Assembly (NCBI RefSeq): GCF_030817595.1
Contig: NZ_JAUSZN010000001.1
Span: 6,064,001-6,128,000, forward strand
Reading direction: 5' to 3'
Origin: Neobacillus niacini
GTDB lineage: Bacteria > Bacillota > Bacilli > Bacillales > Cytobacillaceae
Length of the DNA: 64,000 nucleotides
The notes under the pieces were generated by a model that made no database searches, had not been told where the DNA came from, and was given only the letters and a program-made list of their open reading frames with translations. Every line of letters starts with the position of its first letter. Position 1 is the first letter of the stretch. The position numbers and the translations under genes are program-made. Shown here in pieces: positions 39,606-48,710 of the stretch.

Positions 39606-41264
39606 TTGGATGTCGCTGTATACGCTAGGGTTAGTACTAAGCATGAAGAACAAATTTCTTCACTAAAAAATCAGAAGAAACACTATACTGAATATTGCAT
39701 CGTTAATAAATATAATATGGTCAGATTATACGCTGATGAAGGGTTAAGTGCCACAAGTCCTAAACGGAAAGAATTTCTTGAAATGCTCTCGGATGCTGGA
39801 TTAGATTTTGAAAAGGCAAAAAATTCAAATAAACTTAATTTTGATACTTCTGACCGAAAACCCAAATTCAACTTAATTATTACTAAGGATGTTTCTCGGT
39901 TTGCAAGAAATATTGATGCTATGGAAATTGCAAAATTATTAAGAGATAAAGGTGTTTTTGTCCTATTCGAAAATGCTGGATTTAGTACAGAAGATAATGA
40001 TTGGGAATTAAGATTAAGCTTACTTTTAACTTTTTCCCAACAAGAAAGTATTGATCGATCAAAAAAAGTAGCATTTGCTTATAAGCAGCGTTCAATAAAT
40101 GGCATTTATCATATGACTAAAAACCTTTACGGATACAGATATGATAAATTTACAAAAGAAACCTCAGTTGTTGAAGAAGAAGCTGAGATAGTAAGGAAAA
40201 TGTTTGACTTATTTATTAATGATGGCTATGGAGTTAAAAATATTTCAAACTATCTCAACGAAAACAAAATTAAAACCCAAAACGGTAAAGAATGGGTAGG
40301 CGGCAATGTCAGAAGGTTACTAAGAAATGAAAAATACATTGGTCGGGTAATTCTGAATAAGTACACAAATAATGGTGTTACATCAACCAAAAAAAGAATA
40401 AAAAGACCTGAAAGCGAATGGGTTATTCTTGAAGATGCAATCCCAGCAATAATTGATATGGACACTTGGAATAAAACTCAAGAGATAATTCAAATAAGAG
40501 TTGGCAAGACAAAAGAAGGTAGCTTGACAGGATCAAGAAGGGTAAAAAACATCTTTTACAATAAATTATATTGTGGGAAATGTGGAAAATCTTTTGTTCG
40601 TGTAGTTACTACAAAACAAAGAAAACACGGTGAAATTAAGGAAATTAATTATATCTGTGCTAATAGAAGACAACGAAAAAGTTGTGACAACAAAATGTTA
40701 AGTCATAATGTGTTAGTTAGAAGAATTACTCACTTTGGACAGGCTGAACTTCAATTCGAACTTAAATCTAAAAGAGAAATGTATATAAGATTGATTAGTA
40801 TGGAAAAGAAGACATTACAATTGAAATTAAAAATGTCTGAGAAAACAATTAATAATACAAAAGTAAAAATTCAGGAAATCGACAATGAGGTTGATAAATT
40901 ATTAACTGCATTTTCTAAAAGTAGTTCCACAGTAGTATCAGTAATTGAAAAGAAAATTGAGCAATTAACAGAAACCAAATTTGTATTAAATCAAAAGTTA
41001 CTCGAATACGATGTAATTTCAATAGAAAATGAAATTAAAAAGATTGATGATTCTTTGATAAATATGTCTGGTTCAATTAAAGAAGAATACTCCTTTGATG
41101 AAACATTACGATACTTGGGGAAAATTACTGTAAAGGATTCAGAGGTAGTATTTAATGTTGGTGCAAACATTAAATTAGAACCTAACCTAAATATTGATGT
41201 CAACAGATTTGATGACCTTTCTAATTTGGAAGAAATAGGGAAACGGATAGATGATGTATTATAG
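39606..41264 (+). CDS. large serine recombinase, probable comGC-specific integrase
   Basis: 552 residues. The resolvase domain starts at once: VAVYARVSTKHEEQ with catalytic Ser10, then IITKDVSRFARNIDAMEIAK and LLTFSQQESIDRSKKVAFAY. The recombinase domain follows (YGVKNISNYLNENKIKTQNG, VGGNVRRLLRNEKYIGRVIL), then a zinc ribbon (LYCGKCGKSF ... YICANRRQRKSCDNK) and a coiled-coil region before the C terminus. Large serine integrases cut attP and attB at a 2-base core and need a directionality factor to excise. Start TTG 39606 with AGGGGTGAA upstream. It ends about 70 bases from the right junction, as integrases do. Confidence 0.92.
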   Translation: MDVAVYARVSTKHEEQISSLKNQKKHYTEYCIVNKYNMVRLYADEGLSATSPKRKEFLEMLSDAGLDFEKAKNSNKLNFDTSDRKPKFNLIITKDVSRFARNIDAMEIAKLLRDKGVFVLFENAGFSTEDNDWELRLSLLLTFSQQESIDRSKKVAFAYKQRSINGIYHMTKNLYGYRYDKFTKETSVVEEEAEIVRKMFDLFINDGYGVKNISNYLNENKIKTQNGKEWVGGNVRRLLRNEKYIGRVILNKYTNNGVTSTKKRIKRPESEWVILEDAIPAIIDMDTWNKTQEIIQIRVGKTKEGSLTGSRRVKNIFYNKLYCGKCGKSFVRVVTTKQRKHGEIKEINYICANRRQRKSCDNKMLSHNVLVRRITHFGQAELQFELKSKREMYIRLISMEKKTLQLKLKMSEKTINNTKVKIQEIDNEVDKLLTAFSKSSSTVVSVIEKKIEQLTETKFVLNQKLLEYDVISIENEIKKIDDSLINMSGSIKEEYSFDETLRYLGKITVKDSEVVFNVGANIKLEPNLNIDVNRFDDLSNLEEIGKRIDDVL

Positions 41265-41281
41265 AAATAAAAATTAAGAAT

Positions 41282-41319
41282 TACCTTACGTGAGTCGAAT
41301 GATTGTCTTGCGTAAGGTA
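41282..41319. other. inverted repeat between recombinase and attR
   Basis: TACCTTACG (41282-41290) and CGTAAGGTA (41311-41319) are perfect 9-base arms. It could end the recombinase transcript, but there is no T-run, or it may belong to the attP structure. Confidence 0.6.
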
Positions 41320-41340
41320 TCTATTAGTAAAATGGTTCAA
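41317..41340 (+). other. attR, right junction of the comGC element
   Basis: Element sequence GTATCTATTAGTAAA (41317-41331) meets ComGC sequence ATGGTTCAAG from 41332. GTATCTATTA pairs with TAATGGATAC at attL, so the rejoined attP would be a palindrome with 10-base arms, one mismatched position and a short A-rich centre. Confidence 0.7.
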
Positions 41341-41499
41341 GCACAGGTGCAATCTTATATAATGGAAAAGAATAAGGTGCCAACAATGGAAAATTTAATT
41401 ACGGATGGATATCTAATTAAAGATACTGGTTGTCCAAATGGAACAAAAAATGTACAGATTGATTCAGAAGGTAAAGTAACGGCAGTACCCACAACCTAA
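41332..41499 (+). pseudogene. comGC: comGC 3' fragment
   Basis: The frame MVQAQVQSYIMEKNKVPTME with NLITDGYLIKDTGCPNGTKN continues ComGC exactly where the 5' part stops (GCEAYVN). An open frame from GTG 41290 would place 14 element-coded residues before it, without any prepilin leader or hydrophobic helix. It cannot make a pilin alone. Its stop TAA overlaps the comGD start (TAATG), the normal operon layout. Confidence 0.92.
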
Positions 41500-41933
41500 T
41501 GCTCCGCAATCAAAAGGGATTTACCCTAATAGAATCGTTGATAGTTCTCTCCATCTTTCTAATCATCTCCTCGATAACTGCCTTTAGCATAAAGCCACAA
41601 TACTATTCAGCAACTGATAAGACGTTTATTTCCCAATTAAAAGCGGACTTATATTATGGTCAGCAATATGCTATTGCTAATCAAATGGAAGTGAAAGTTA
41701 TCTTCTATGAACATGAGCACATGTATCTCATCAGTACAGGTAATAAACAGCTAGTTGAAAGACATCATTCTCCAACGATTACTGTGACTCAAGGAACGAT
41801 CCAATTAGTATTTAAATTTAACTCAAATGGTAATGTAGATAGATTCGGTACATTATATATTCGGACACAACAAAAAAACTACAGATTAACTCTTTTGATT
41901 GGAAAGGGACGGTTTTATGTTATGGAAGAATGA
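41499..41933 (+). CDS. comGD: ComGD minor pseudopilin
   Basis: 144 residues with the prepilin signature QKGFTLIESLIVLSIFLII. ComGD is a minor pilin-like protein needed for the DNA-uptake pseudopilus. Its start overlaps the comGC stop and its end overlaps comGE. The gene is intact. Because the element separates it from the comG promoter, which lies upstream of comGA, normal expression would need transcription across 40 kb or a new promoter; this is inference. Confidence 0.92.
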   Translation: MLRNQKGFTLIESLIVLSIFLIISSITAFSIKPQYYSATDKTFISQLKADLYYGQQYAIANQMEVKVIFYEHEHMYLISTGNKQLVERHHSPTITVTQGTIQLVFKFNSNGNVDRFGTLYIRTQQKNYRLTLLIGKGRFYVMEE

Positions 41934-42255
41934 TGGATTCTTTTTACTCGAGCTCTTATTATCATTATCTGCATGGTTTATGATGAGCATGTTTTTTATG
42001 CCGTTATTAATCGAATTATCCCATCAGTCTCAACAGCTTGTGAGGGATAAAAAGGCAGTGCAGTTTTTATTTGAAGAACTCCAAGCAAATTTAACAGAGG
42101 ATAGAACAAACTCAAATTACTCGATATATCATAATGGAACAGAATATAAGATTTATTGGATTCAATCGTCAGAAATTGGACAAAAGGAGGTGTGTGTAAA
42201 AGTTGATAAAACTGCCTTCCTGCCAAAAACAGAGATTTGTAAAGTGGCAGAATGA
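41917..42255 (+). CDS. comGE: ComGE minor pseudopilin
   Basis: 112 residues. A short leader MLWKNDGFFLLELLLSLSAW holds the prepilin-like motif G-F-F-L-L-E followed by the membrane helix. ATG 41917 starts inside the comGD 3' end, and the stop lies within comGF. I prefer it to the upstream TTG 41899, which would extend the leader. It is a minor pseudopilin of the competence machinery. Confidence 0.85.
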   Translation: MLWKNDGFFLLELLLSLSAWFMMSMFFMPLLIELSHQSQQLVRDKKAVQFLFEELQANLTEDRTNSNYSIYHNGTEYKIYWIQSSEIGQKEVCVKVDKTAFLPKTEICKVAE

Positions 42256-42679
42256 AAAAGCCTTTACGCTCATTGAAGTGCTTTTTGCCTTTTCAATTTT
42301 TATGACTATAGTATTCTTCATGGTCCCTGTGTTTCATATCGTATTAGACAATAAGGATTCAAATGGAAGGCTTCAGGAAATGGAATGGGATGTTTTTTGC
42401 AGCCAGATTAAAAAAGAAATTCGTATTAGCTCAAAGGCCGAGGTGGTATCCGGGAGACTGGTATTAACGAATAATAATGAAAGTATTAATTACGAGAAAT
42501 ATGGAAGCAACTTAAGAAGACGTGTGAATTCTTCGGGGCATGAGACGTTACTGCAAAATGTAACCTCCGTCACTTTTACCAGGATTAATAACTCCATAAA
42601 AATTATCGTAAAAGATGTTTGGGGGAAAGAATACAATGTGGTAGTGCATTCTTATATACAATGGTTTCCGGCCGTATGA
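42203..42679 (+). CDS. comGF: ComGF minor pseudopilin
   Basis: 158 residues. The prepilin motif NEKAFTLIEVLFAFSIF begins near residue 18, followed by a globular domain (LVLTNNNESINYEKYGSNLR). The start is TTG 42203 with AAAGGAGGTG upstream. It overlaps comGE by 53 bases and comGG by 4 bases (ATGA). It is a minor pseudopilin of the operon. Confidence 0.88.
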   Translation: MIKLPSCQKQRFVKWQNEKAFTLIEVLFAFSIFMTIVFFMVPVFHIVLDNKDSNGRLQEMEWDVFCSQIKKEIRISSKAEVVSGRLVLTNNNESINYEKYGSNLRRRVNSSGHETLLQNVTSVTFTRINNSIKIIVKDVWGKEYNVVVHSYIQWFPAV

Positions 42680-43059
42680 AAAATAACGAACATGGTTTTA
42701 CATACCCATTAACGTTAGCGGTGCTTATCCTTTTTCTATTACTCTTCTCTTTTCGTGTAGAACAGCTGTTAACTGAAAGGAGGTTGGCTCATGAAACTAA
42801 CCTAATTCTTCAGGAGGAATATTATTTTCATTCTTCGGTTAAAAAAGTTGAAGAAATTCTACAATCGGGCGGTGTAATTCCATTCAGAGGTACCTTTACC
42901 TATTTAAATGGGAACATAGTATTTCAAGCGGATATTCCAATTGGAGCTATACAGAAAATCAACTTCACTCTTAGAATAGATTCAGGTGAAACATTGGTGG
43001 GACGCGGTTTTTTCGATACTTCTTCAAAAAAAATGATAAAATGGGTCGAAATGAATTAA
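42676..43059 (+). CDS. comGG: ComGG pseudopilin-like protein
   Basis: 127 residues. MKNNEHGFTYPLTLAVLILF shows the ComGG-type leader, lacking the usual Glu+5, and then a helix. ATG 42676 overlaps the comGF stop as ATGA; the frame is open further upstream. ComGG closes the comG operon. The rest is soluble, with FRGTFTYLNGNIVFQADIP. Confidence 0.85.
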   Translation: MKNNEHGFTYPLTLAVLILFLLLFSFRVEQLLTERRLAHETNLILQEEYYFHSSVKKVEEILQSGGVIPFRGTFTYLNGNIVFQADIPIGAIQKINFTLRIDSGETLVGRGFFDTSSKKMIKWVEMN

Positions 43060-43127
43060 GAAAAACTGTTGTTTGAAAAATTAAAAAACGGACATACTTT
43101 TAGTGATGAATGAAGGCAGGTGTGTCC

Positions 43128-43316
43128 ATGAAAACGAATGATTATGTAAAATATATGACTCAAACTCTTGTTAAATATGCGGACCAGCCAAAAGATGAAA
43201 GAAAACGGCTCCGGGAAGAGCGAAAACAAACAAGAGCGTCTTTTTGGTATCGCTGGTTCGGGATTCTTCCCTATATATTTTATATCGAAGTGAAAAACAG
43301 AAGAAGAAAAGAGTAA
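43128..43316 (+). CDS. yqzE: YqzE family protein
   Basis: 62 residues, MKTNDYVKYMTQTLVKYADQ, PKDERKRLREERKQTRASFW and YRWFGILPYIFYIEVKNRRR. This matches YqzE, a conserved small protein behind comG in Bacillus. ATG 43128 has AGGCAGGTGTG upstream; the frame opens at 43110. The protein is very basic with one hydrophobic segment. Its role is unknown. Confidence 0.85.
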   Translation: MKTNDYVKYMTQTLVKYADQPKDERKRLREERKQTRASFWYRWFGILPYIFYIEVKNRRRKE

Positions 43317-43352
43317 AGAAGCAGAGTCAAAATCTGCTTCTTTACTCTTTTA
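43315..43352. terminator. bidirectional terminator
   Basis: AAAGAAGCAGAGTC...AAAATCTGCTTCTTT with T-runs on both sides, shared by yqzE and the convergent yqhG. Confidence 0.8.
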
Positions 43353-44141
43353 CACAGCATTATCGGTTAAATAAAACAATCCGCCATTAATAAAAGAAAT
43401 GTTTATTTTTGGTTCATATTGGTCTTGCAGGGCTTTTTTCTCTGTTTCATAACTTTCATTCTCTTCTTCTGCATCCTCGTAAAAATGATCTAGAAGACGT
43501 AAATCTTGTTCCCAGCGTCTTCGAGCATCCTCTGCCCAAGTATGATCATCTTCATTAATTACAGCTTTCAGATAGTTTTCGATTCTCGACATTCCGCTTT
43601 TTGGCTTAACCAGAGGTGAAAGTGTAAACGAATAATCCGGTATTTTCGGTGTCAGTTGGACATTCTGCAGTCGTTCATGAAAATCCTCAATCATTTGTCC
43701 ATTAATGAGCTGCAAACCGATTGATTTATAAATATCCCGCTTCCGGTCGCATTGATACGAGATTTTAACATTCATACAAAGCCAAGGCATTAATGGAGTT
43801 TGTTGTTGACCATTACGGTGATTCTCATAAAGCCTGATATAGCTAGCCAGCTTTTTGGTTGATTGAAAAATTTGGTGCAGGCGAGGAGAACCGAAATGAA
43901 CGGTTTCTCCCTTAATATGTTCAGGTGCTATTTGTGGGTTCGTAATAAACGTAAGCTTCATCGGATTTGGTATCCCGCCCGTTTTTTCTAGGTAATGCCA
44001 ATAAAAAGGTCGGTTCATTAATTCCTTATCGAGTTCGATTGTTAATTGAACCGTTAAGTATCCTGGACCATTTTCTGTTATTTCACATTCATTAGCCTGA
44101 AAATAGCGTATCAGAAAGTTATGAATTTCCAGCTGCTGCAT
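43350..44141 (-). CDS. yqhG: YqhG family protein
   Basis: 263 residues (MQQLEIHNFLIRYFQANECE...). The protein has the YqhG layout: an N-terminal domain with LTVQLTIELDKELMNRPFYW and a long acidic C-terminal helix (HFYEDAEEENESYETEKKAL). It starts inside the 3' end of the helicase gene yqhH (23-base overlap), so the two are translated together. Its function is unknown; it may assist the SNF2 protein. Confidence 0.85.
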   Translation of the reverse strand: MQQLEIHNFLIRYFQANECEITENGPGYLTVQLTIELDKELMNRPFYWHYLEKTGGIPNPMKLTFITNPQIAPEHIKGETVHFGSPRLHQIFQSTKKLASYIRLYENHRNGQQQTPLMPWLCMNVKISYQCDRKRDIYKSIGLQLINGQMIEDFHERLQNVQLTPKIPDYSFTLSPLVKPKSGMSRIENYLKAVINEDDHTWAEDARRRWEQDLRLLDHFYEDAEEENESYETEKKALQDQYEPKINISFINGGLFYLTDNAV

Positions 44142-45807
44142 GTGAATCCTCCTTCTGCATATCTTTAGCTAAATCAATCATTGATGTAAGGTTTTCCATC
44201 TTAATCCGCATTTCTCCCTCAGAGCAGGATTGTCCAAAAATATCAATTAGATGATCTTCAATACTTCCAAAGTCTAACTTCGTTAAAATATCGTCTAAAT
44301 CACCTATTACTTTTTCAAATAGTTCAATTTTTTCATATAGAAGCTTTAATATATGTTCTTCCACTGTGTTCTGGATTGCAAAATTGTAGATCATTACGTC
44401 CTTTTCTTGCCCAAGACGATGGATCCTCCCGATTCTTTGCTCCAATCTCATTGGATTCCATGGTAAATCGAAATTAATAATATGGTTACAGAATTGAAGG
44501 TTAATACCTTCACCACCAGCTTCTGTCGCGATAAGTACTTGTGCATGCTTTTGAAAAAGCTCGCGCATCCAATCTTTTTTACCTCGTTTAAAGCCCCCGC
44601 GGAACGGTACGGATGATATCCCGTTTTGTTTTAAATACCATTGGAGGTACATTTGGGTTGCTCTGTATTCGGTGAAAATAATAACCTTATCATCAATTTT
44701 TTGTATTAATTCTAAAGCCTTCTCCGCTTTAGAGTTGCTTGAAACAGCTTCTACTTTTGAAATTAAATTTTGAATCTGATCTTCAAATTCCTTCGTAGGG
44801 TTTTCTTTTTTCTGAAGCATGTTTTTAAGCGTATAAAAAACCGCCTCTCTACTGCTGCAAGCTTCCCTTTGTAAGGTCATTACCGAGAATGCACTTGTTT
44901 GGACCCAATCGCCTTCGCTCTTTAAATCAGTGATAGCTTGATACAATTCTTTTTCCTCGGGTGTAAATTCAATCGGAATCGTCTCAACATGTCTTTTAGT
45001 CCATTCAATACCTGTATCGGCACGTCTGTTTCGAATCATCACCTTATTAACGAGCTCTTTTAAATGCTCATTATCATTTAAGGAGCGTGCATCGCGTTTG
45101 TATTTATCGTAGAAGGCTGTTTCACTGCCTAAATGTCCAGGTTTTAATAGAGACACTAGGTTAAAGATTTCCCCAATTCGATTCTGAATAGGTGTAGCAG
45201 TTAAAAGCAGACAAAATTTCTTCTTCAGATTTTGAACAAACTCATAGTTTTTTGTCTTATTATTTTTAAGTTTGTGTGCTTCATCAATAATGATTAAATC
45301 GTAGTCCTGCTTATAGATAATATCCCGGTGAGGATCACGTTTTGCAGTATCTATTGACGAAACAACAACATCGCATTGTTCCCATACATAACTTTTCCTT
45401 TGAGAAACCGCAGGTATAAAAAATTTACTATTCAATTCATAAGCCCATTGGGTTACTAACGAAGCTGGGACAAGAATGAGAACCTTTTTTACAAGTCCAC
45501 GAATCATGTATTCTTTTAAAATAAGACCAGCTTCTATCGTTTTTCCAAGCCCAACTTCATCAGCAAGAATGGCCTTTCCATTCATATTCTCAATAACTTG
45601 TTTTGCTGTTTCAAGTTGATGTGGAAGCGGCGTCAGATTAGGCAAATGATTAGGCGCTTGAAGGCCTTCAAATTCAGGGATAATAAGATGTTTTTCAACT
45701 CCGACTGCTAGTTTGAAAAGGTCCCAATTTCCCCATGGTCCATCGTGATCAATTCTATGTAAAAATTCATCCTGCCAGGAGGAATCAAATTCTATTTCAA
45801 CAGTCAT
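44119..45807 (-). CDS. yqhH: SNF2-family helicase YqhH
   Basis: 562 residues. SF2 motifs are in order: LADEVGLGKTIEAGLIL (Walker A), VLILVPASLVTQWAYEL, IIIDEAHKLKN (DEAH), LLTATPIQNRIGEIFNLVS, and, in the second RecA domain, ATEAGGEGINLQFCNHI and MRLEQRIGRIHRLGQ. It is a RapA/SNF2-like DNA translocase. ATG 45807 is 8 bases after AAAGGAG; the frame is open to 45828. It sits between yqhG and the divergent gcv operon as in Bacillus. Confidence 0.92.
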   Translation of the reverse strand: MTVEIEFDSSWQDEFLHRIDHDGPWGNWDLFKLAVGVEKHLIIPEFEGLQAPNHLPNLTPLPHQLETAKQVIENMNGKAILADEVGLGKTIEAGLILKEYMIRGLVKKVLILVPASLVTQWAYELNSKFFIPAVSQRKSYVWEQCDVVVSSIDTAKRDPHRDIIYKQDYDLIIIDEAHKLKNNKTKNYEFVQNLKKKFCLLLTATPIQNRIGEIFNLVSLLKPGHLGSETAFYDKYKRDARSLNDNEHLKELVNKVMIRNRRADTGIEWTKRHVETIPIEFTPEEKELYQAITDLKSEGDWVQTSAFSVMTLQREACSSREAVFYTLKNMLQKKENPTKEFEDQIQNLISKVEAVSSNSKAEKALELIQKIDDKVIIFTEYRATQMYLQWYLKQNGISSVPFRGGFKRGKKDWMRELFQKHAQVLIATEAGGEGINLQFCNHIINFDLPWNPMRLEQRIGRIHRLGQEKDVMIYNFAIQNTVEEHILKLLYEKIELFEKVIGDLDDILTKLDFGSIEDHLIDIFGQSCSEGEMRIKMENLTSMIDLAKDMQKEDSHAAAGNS

Positions 45808-45970
45808 GGTTTCAGCTCCTTTATGCACAAAAATTTATTGCTCACCTTATGCTTTAATGGTAGGATGGTAATAGATTTGAATGTTTTAATTATTGCAATA
45901 AAATAAATTTTTTTCAGATGTATATTTTAGTATGACCCGAATGTGAAAATATTATAATGCGGATGATGAC

Positions 45971-46140
45971 AAGGGGAGAGACTACAAATGTAGCGCCGAA
46001 GGAGCAAGCACAATGTGTGAATCTCTCAGGCAAAAGAACTCTTGTTTGACGCAGCTCTGGAGAGTGCTGACTAAAATGAGCAGCCACCAAAGGGGAAAGC
46101 CATCTAAGGTAAACTTTCAGGTGCAAGGACAGAGACCTTC
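45971..46140 (+). ncRNA. tandem glycine riboswitch
   Basis: Two aptamers in series precede the glycine-cleavage operon: GGGGAGAGACTACAAATGTA, GCGCCGAAGGAGCAAGC...CTCTCAGGCAAAAGAAC for the first, and GCTCTGGAGAGTGCTG...CCACCAAAGGGGAAAGCC then CTTTCAGGTGCAAGGACAGA for the second. The conserved GCCGAAGGNGCAA and CTCAGGCAAAAG words mark glycine riboswitches. A terminator follows, so glycine probably switches on gcvT-gcvPA-gcvPB by preventing it. Confidence 0.92.
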
Positions 46141-46174
46141 TTTTTGTTAAAGGGAGGTCTCTGTCCTTTTTTGC
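46128..46174 (+). terminator. riboswitch-controlled terminator
   Basis: GGACAGAGACC...GGTCTCTGTCC followed by TTTTTT. Its 5' arm is shared with the end of the second glycine aptamer. Confidence 0.85.
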
Positions 46175-46238
46175 TTTTTATGCACTGAATTTATGGAACA
46201 ACAAATGAAAAACATCTTTAGTTGAAGGGGGATTAACG

Positions 46239-47342
46239 ATGACTGAATTAAAACGGACACCGCTATTTGAAGTGTATAAAGAATATGGTGGAAAAACGAT
46301 TGATTTTGGAGGCTGGGAGCTGCCTGTTCAATTCTCAAGCATCAAGGAAGAACATGAAGCAGTCCGCACAAAGGCTGGTTTATTTGATGTTTCGCATATG
46401 GGGGAAATCGAAGTAAAAGGACCAGATAGCTTAAACTACCTGCAAATGATGTTAACAAACGACATTTCAAAAATTAAAAATGGTGGAGCGCAATATAATG
46501 CCATGTGCTATGAAAATGGCGGCACTGTTGATGATCTTCTTGTTTATAAAATAGAAGATAATCATTATTTACTAGTTGTTAATGCTTCCAATATCGAAAA
46601 GGACTATAAATGGCTTGAGGACCATTTAGAGGGAAATGTTTCGATCGATAATTTGTCTGAAAAAATGGCTCAATTGGCGCTTCAAGGACCGCTGGCTGAA
46701 AAAGTACTTCAAAAGCTGGCAGGTGATACTGATCTAAGCACTATTGGATTCTTTAAGTTCCAACAGGAAGTAACGATTAATGGGAAAAACGCTCTGGTCT
46801 CACGAACTGGCTATACAGGTGAGGATGGCTTTGAGATATATTGTGATGCGTCAGACGCAGTAGAACTTTGGAAGGCGATTTTATCAGCTGGGCAAGAGGA
46901 AGGTGTCGTTCCTTGTGGTTTAGGCGCAAGGGATACTCTCAGATTTGAAGCAACTCTTGCGCTGTATGGCCAAGAATTGTCACCTGAAATTACTCCGCTT
47001 GAAGCTGGAATCGGCTTTGCAGTTAAGTTAAATAAAGAAGCCGATTTTATCGGCAAAGAAGTACTTAAACAGCAAAAGGAACAGGGAGCAGCAAGAAAAT
47101 TAGTTGGAATTGAAATGATTGACCGTGGAATACCACGTCATGGCTACCCTGTCTATAAAGGTGAGGAACTAATTGGTGAAGTGACAACGGGAACGCAATC
47201 TCCATCCTTGAAAAAGAATATTGGACTTGTGCTAATTAAAGACCAATACGCCGGTCTTGAAACCGAAATTGAGGTTGAAATTCGCGGAAAACGCTTGAAG
47301 GCGAAAGTAGTACCAACACCTTTTTATAAACGACAAAAGTAA
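46239..47342 (+). CDS. gcvT: glycine cleavage system T protein (aminomethyltransferase)
   Basis: 367 residues, full length. GcvT moves the methylene group from the lipoyl arm of the H protein to tetrahydrofolate and releases ammonia. Visible: [54 protein letters not shown] and [23 protein letters not shown] 46239 has GAAGGGGGATTAACG upstream. First gene of the operon, behind a glycine riboswitch and terminator. Confidence 0.97.
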   Translation: MTELKRTPLFEVYKEYGGKTIDFGGWELPVQFSSIKEEHEAVRTKAGLFDVSHMGEIEVKGPDSLNYLQMMLTNDISKIKNGGAQYNAMCYENGGTVDDLLVYKIEDNHYLLVVNASNIEKDYKWLEDHLEGNVSIDNLSEKMAQLALQGPLAEKVLQKLAGDTDLSTIGFFKFQQEVTINGKNALVSRTGYTGEDGFEIYCDASDAVELWKAILSAGQEEGVVPCGLGARDTLRFEATLALYGQELSPEITPLEAGIGFAVKLNKEADFIGKEVLKQQKEQGAARKLVGIEMIDRGIPRHGYPVYKGEELIGEVTTGTQSPSLKKNIGLVLIKDQYAGLETEIEVEIRGKRLKAKVVPTPFYKRQK

Positions 47343-47363
47343 ACACGAGGGGAGATTAGGTTT

Positions 47364-48710
47364 ATGAAACATCGATATTTACCTATGACTGAAGCAGATA
47401 AAAAGGCAATGCTCGAAACAATTGGCGTTAACTCCGTTGATGAATTATTCAGCGATATTCCAGAAAAGGTTAGATTTAAAGGTGAATACAACATCAAAGC
47501 TGCAAAATCTGAGACTTCTTTGATGAAAGAACTATTCCAAATGGCTTCTCGTAATGCCGATTTAAAAACAAATGTATCCTTTCTAGGTGCAGGAGTTTAT
47601 GACCACTATATGCCTGTAATCGTTGACCATGTTATTTCTCGCTCTGAATTTTATACAGCTTATACACCATATCAACCTGAAATTTCTCAAGGTGAACTCC
47701 AAGCGATTTTTGAGTTCCAGACGATGATTTGTGAGTTAACAGGAATGGATGTTGCGAACTCATCTATGTACGATGGCGGTACAGCTCTCGCTGAAGCTGC
47801 CATGTTAAGCGCAGGGCATACAAAACGGAAGAAAATCCTTGTTTCAAGTGCAGTTCACCCTGAATCAAAGGAAGTTCTTAAAACCTATGCAAAAGGTCAG
47901 TATATAGAAGTAATTGAAGTACCAGTTAATAATGGAATTACAGATATTGAAGCGTTAAAAGGATTGGCGAATGAAGAAATAGCAGCAGTTATCGTTCAGT
48001 ATCCGAACTTCTTCGGACGAATTGAGCCATTAAAAGAACTAGAAGAAATCGTTCACGCCAACAAGTCACTATTTGTTGTTTCCTCAAACCCGCTTTCTCT
48101 TGGAGTATTAACACCTCCAGGTAAGTTAGGTGCTGACATTGTGATTGGTGACGCCCAGCCGTTTGGAATTCCTACTGCATTTGGCGGACCACATTGCGGT
48201 TATTTTGCAGTAACGAATAAGTTAATGCGTAAGGTACCTGGACGACTTGTCGGTCAGACTACAGATGATCAAGGACGTCGTGGATTTGTTTTAACACTAC
48301 AGGCCCGTGAACAGCACATCCGTCGTGATAAAGCAACATCAAATATTTGTTCAAACCAAGCGTTAAATGCTTTGGCTGCGTCGGTTGCTATGACAGCCCT
48401 TGGTAAAAAAGGCGTACGTGAAATGGCAGTTGCTAACTTACAGAAGGCGCATTATGCAAAAAATGCATTTAAAGCTGCAGGCATTGAAGTTGTCTACGAA
48501 GGACACTCCTTCAATGAATTTGTTGTGAAATTAAACAAACCAGTGAAAGAGATCAACCAAGCCTTGTTACAAAAGGGCATCATTGGCGGTTACGATTTAG
48601 GACGTGACTATCCAGAACTTGCTAACCATATGCTGATTGCTGTAACAGAGCAAAGATCGAAGGAAGAAATCGATACTCTTGTGAAAGAAGTGGGGGATTT
48701 GCATGCATAA
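47364..48710 (+). CDS. gcvPA: glycine dehydrogenase (decarboxylating) subunit 1
   Basis: 448 residues. It is the N-terminal half of the pyridoxal-phosphate P protein, split in Bacillus into GcvPA and GcvPB, which decarboxylates glycine and loads the H protein. Visible: [75 protein letters not shown] 47364 follows GAGGGGAGATT 21 bases after gcvT, and its stop overlaps gcvPB. Confidence 0.97.
   Translation: MKHRYLPMTEADKKAMLETIGVNSVDELFSDIPEKVRFKGEYNIKAAKSETSLMKELFQMASRNADLKTNVSFLGAGVYDHYMPVIVDHVISRSEFYTAYTPYQPEISQGELQAIFEFQTMICELTGMDVANSSMYDGGTALAEAAMLSAGHTKRKKILVSSAVHPESKEVLKTYAKGQYIEVIEVPVNNGITDIEALKGLANEEIAAVIVQYPNFFGRIEPLKELEEIVHANKSLFVVSSNPLSLGVLTPPGKLGADIVIGDAQPFGIPTAFGGPHCGYFAVTNKLMRKVPGRLVGQTTDDQGRRGFVLTLQAREQHIRRDKATSNICSNQALNALAASVAMTALGKKGVREMAVANLQKAHYAKNAFKAAGIEVVYEGHSFNEFVVKLNKPVKEINQALLQKGIIGGYDLGRDYPELANHMLIAVTEQRSKEEIDTLVKEVGDLHA

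Larger units (their letters stand above)
1545..41332 (+). mobile_element. 39.8-kb integrative element inside comGC
   Basis: The two halves of comGC are separated by 39.8 kb that starts and ends exactly where ComGC homology breaks. The recombinase gene that fits this integration (39606-41264, large serine recombinase) ends about 70 bases before the right junction, with excisionase-like genes upstream. Cargo includes a restriction-type protein, a mobilisation-like operon, a cassette-like array bounded by palindromic repeats, metabolic genes, two insertion sequences and a group II intron. No capsid, tail, terminase, relaxase or VirB4 gene is seen. It is therefore best called an integrative element, possibly a decayed mobilisable one, and not a prophage. 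Many broken genes suggest long residence. Confidence 0.85.

Noticed and set aside
41282..41319. Ordinary rho-independent terminator after the serine recombinase
   Set aside because: The hairpin has perfect arms but no T-run on either strand, so it is listed as an inverted repeat and not as a terminator.
1545..41332. Intact prophage
   Set aside because: No terminase, portal, capsid, tail or lysis gene is recognisable anywhere in the element.
1545..41332. Complete integrative conjugative element
   Set aside because: Only an FtsK-like ATPase, a replication-relaxation protein and a VirB2-like protein are seen; relaxase, VirB4 and the remaining channel proteins are missing.
46205..46225. TTTAGTTGAAG before gcvT as a further R2 copy
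   Set aside because: Only one arm matches by chance; there is no opposite arm, core or terminator of the family.
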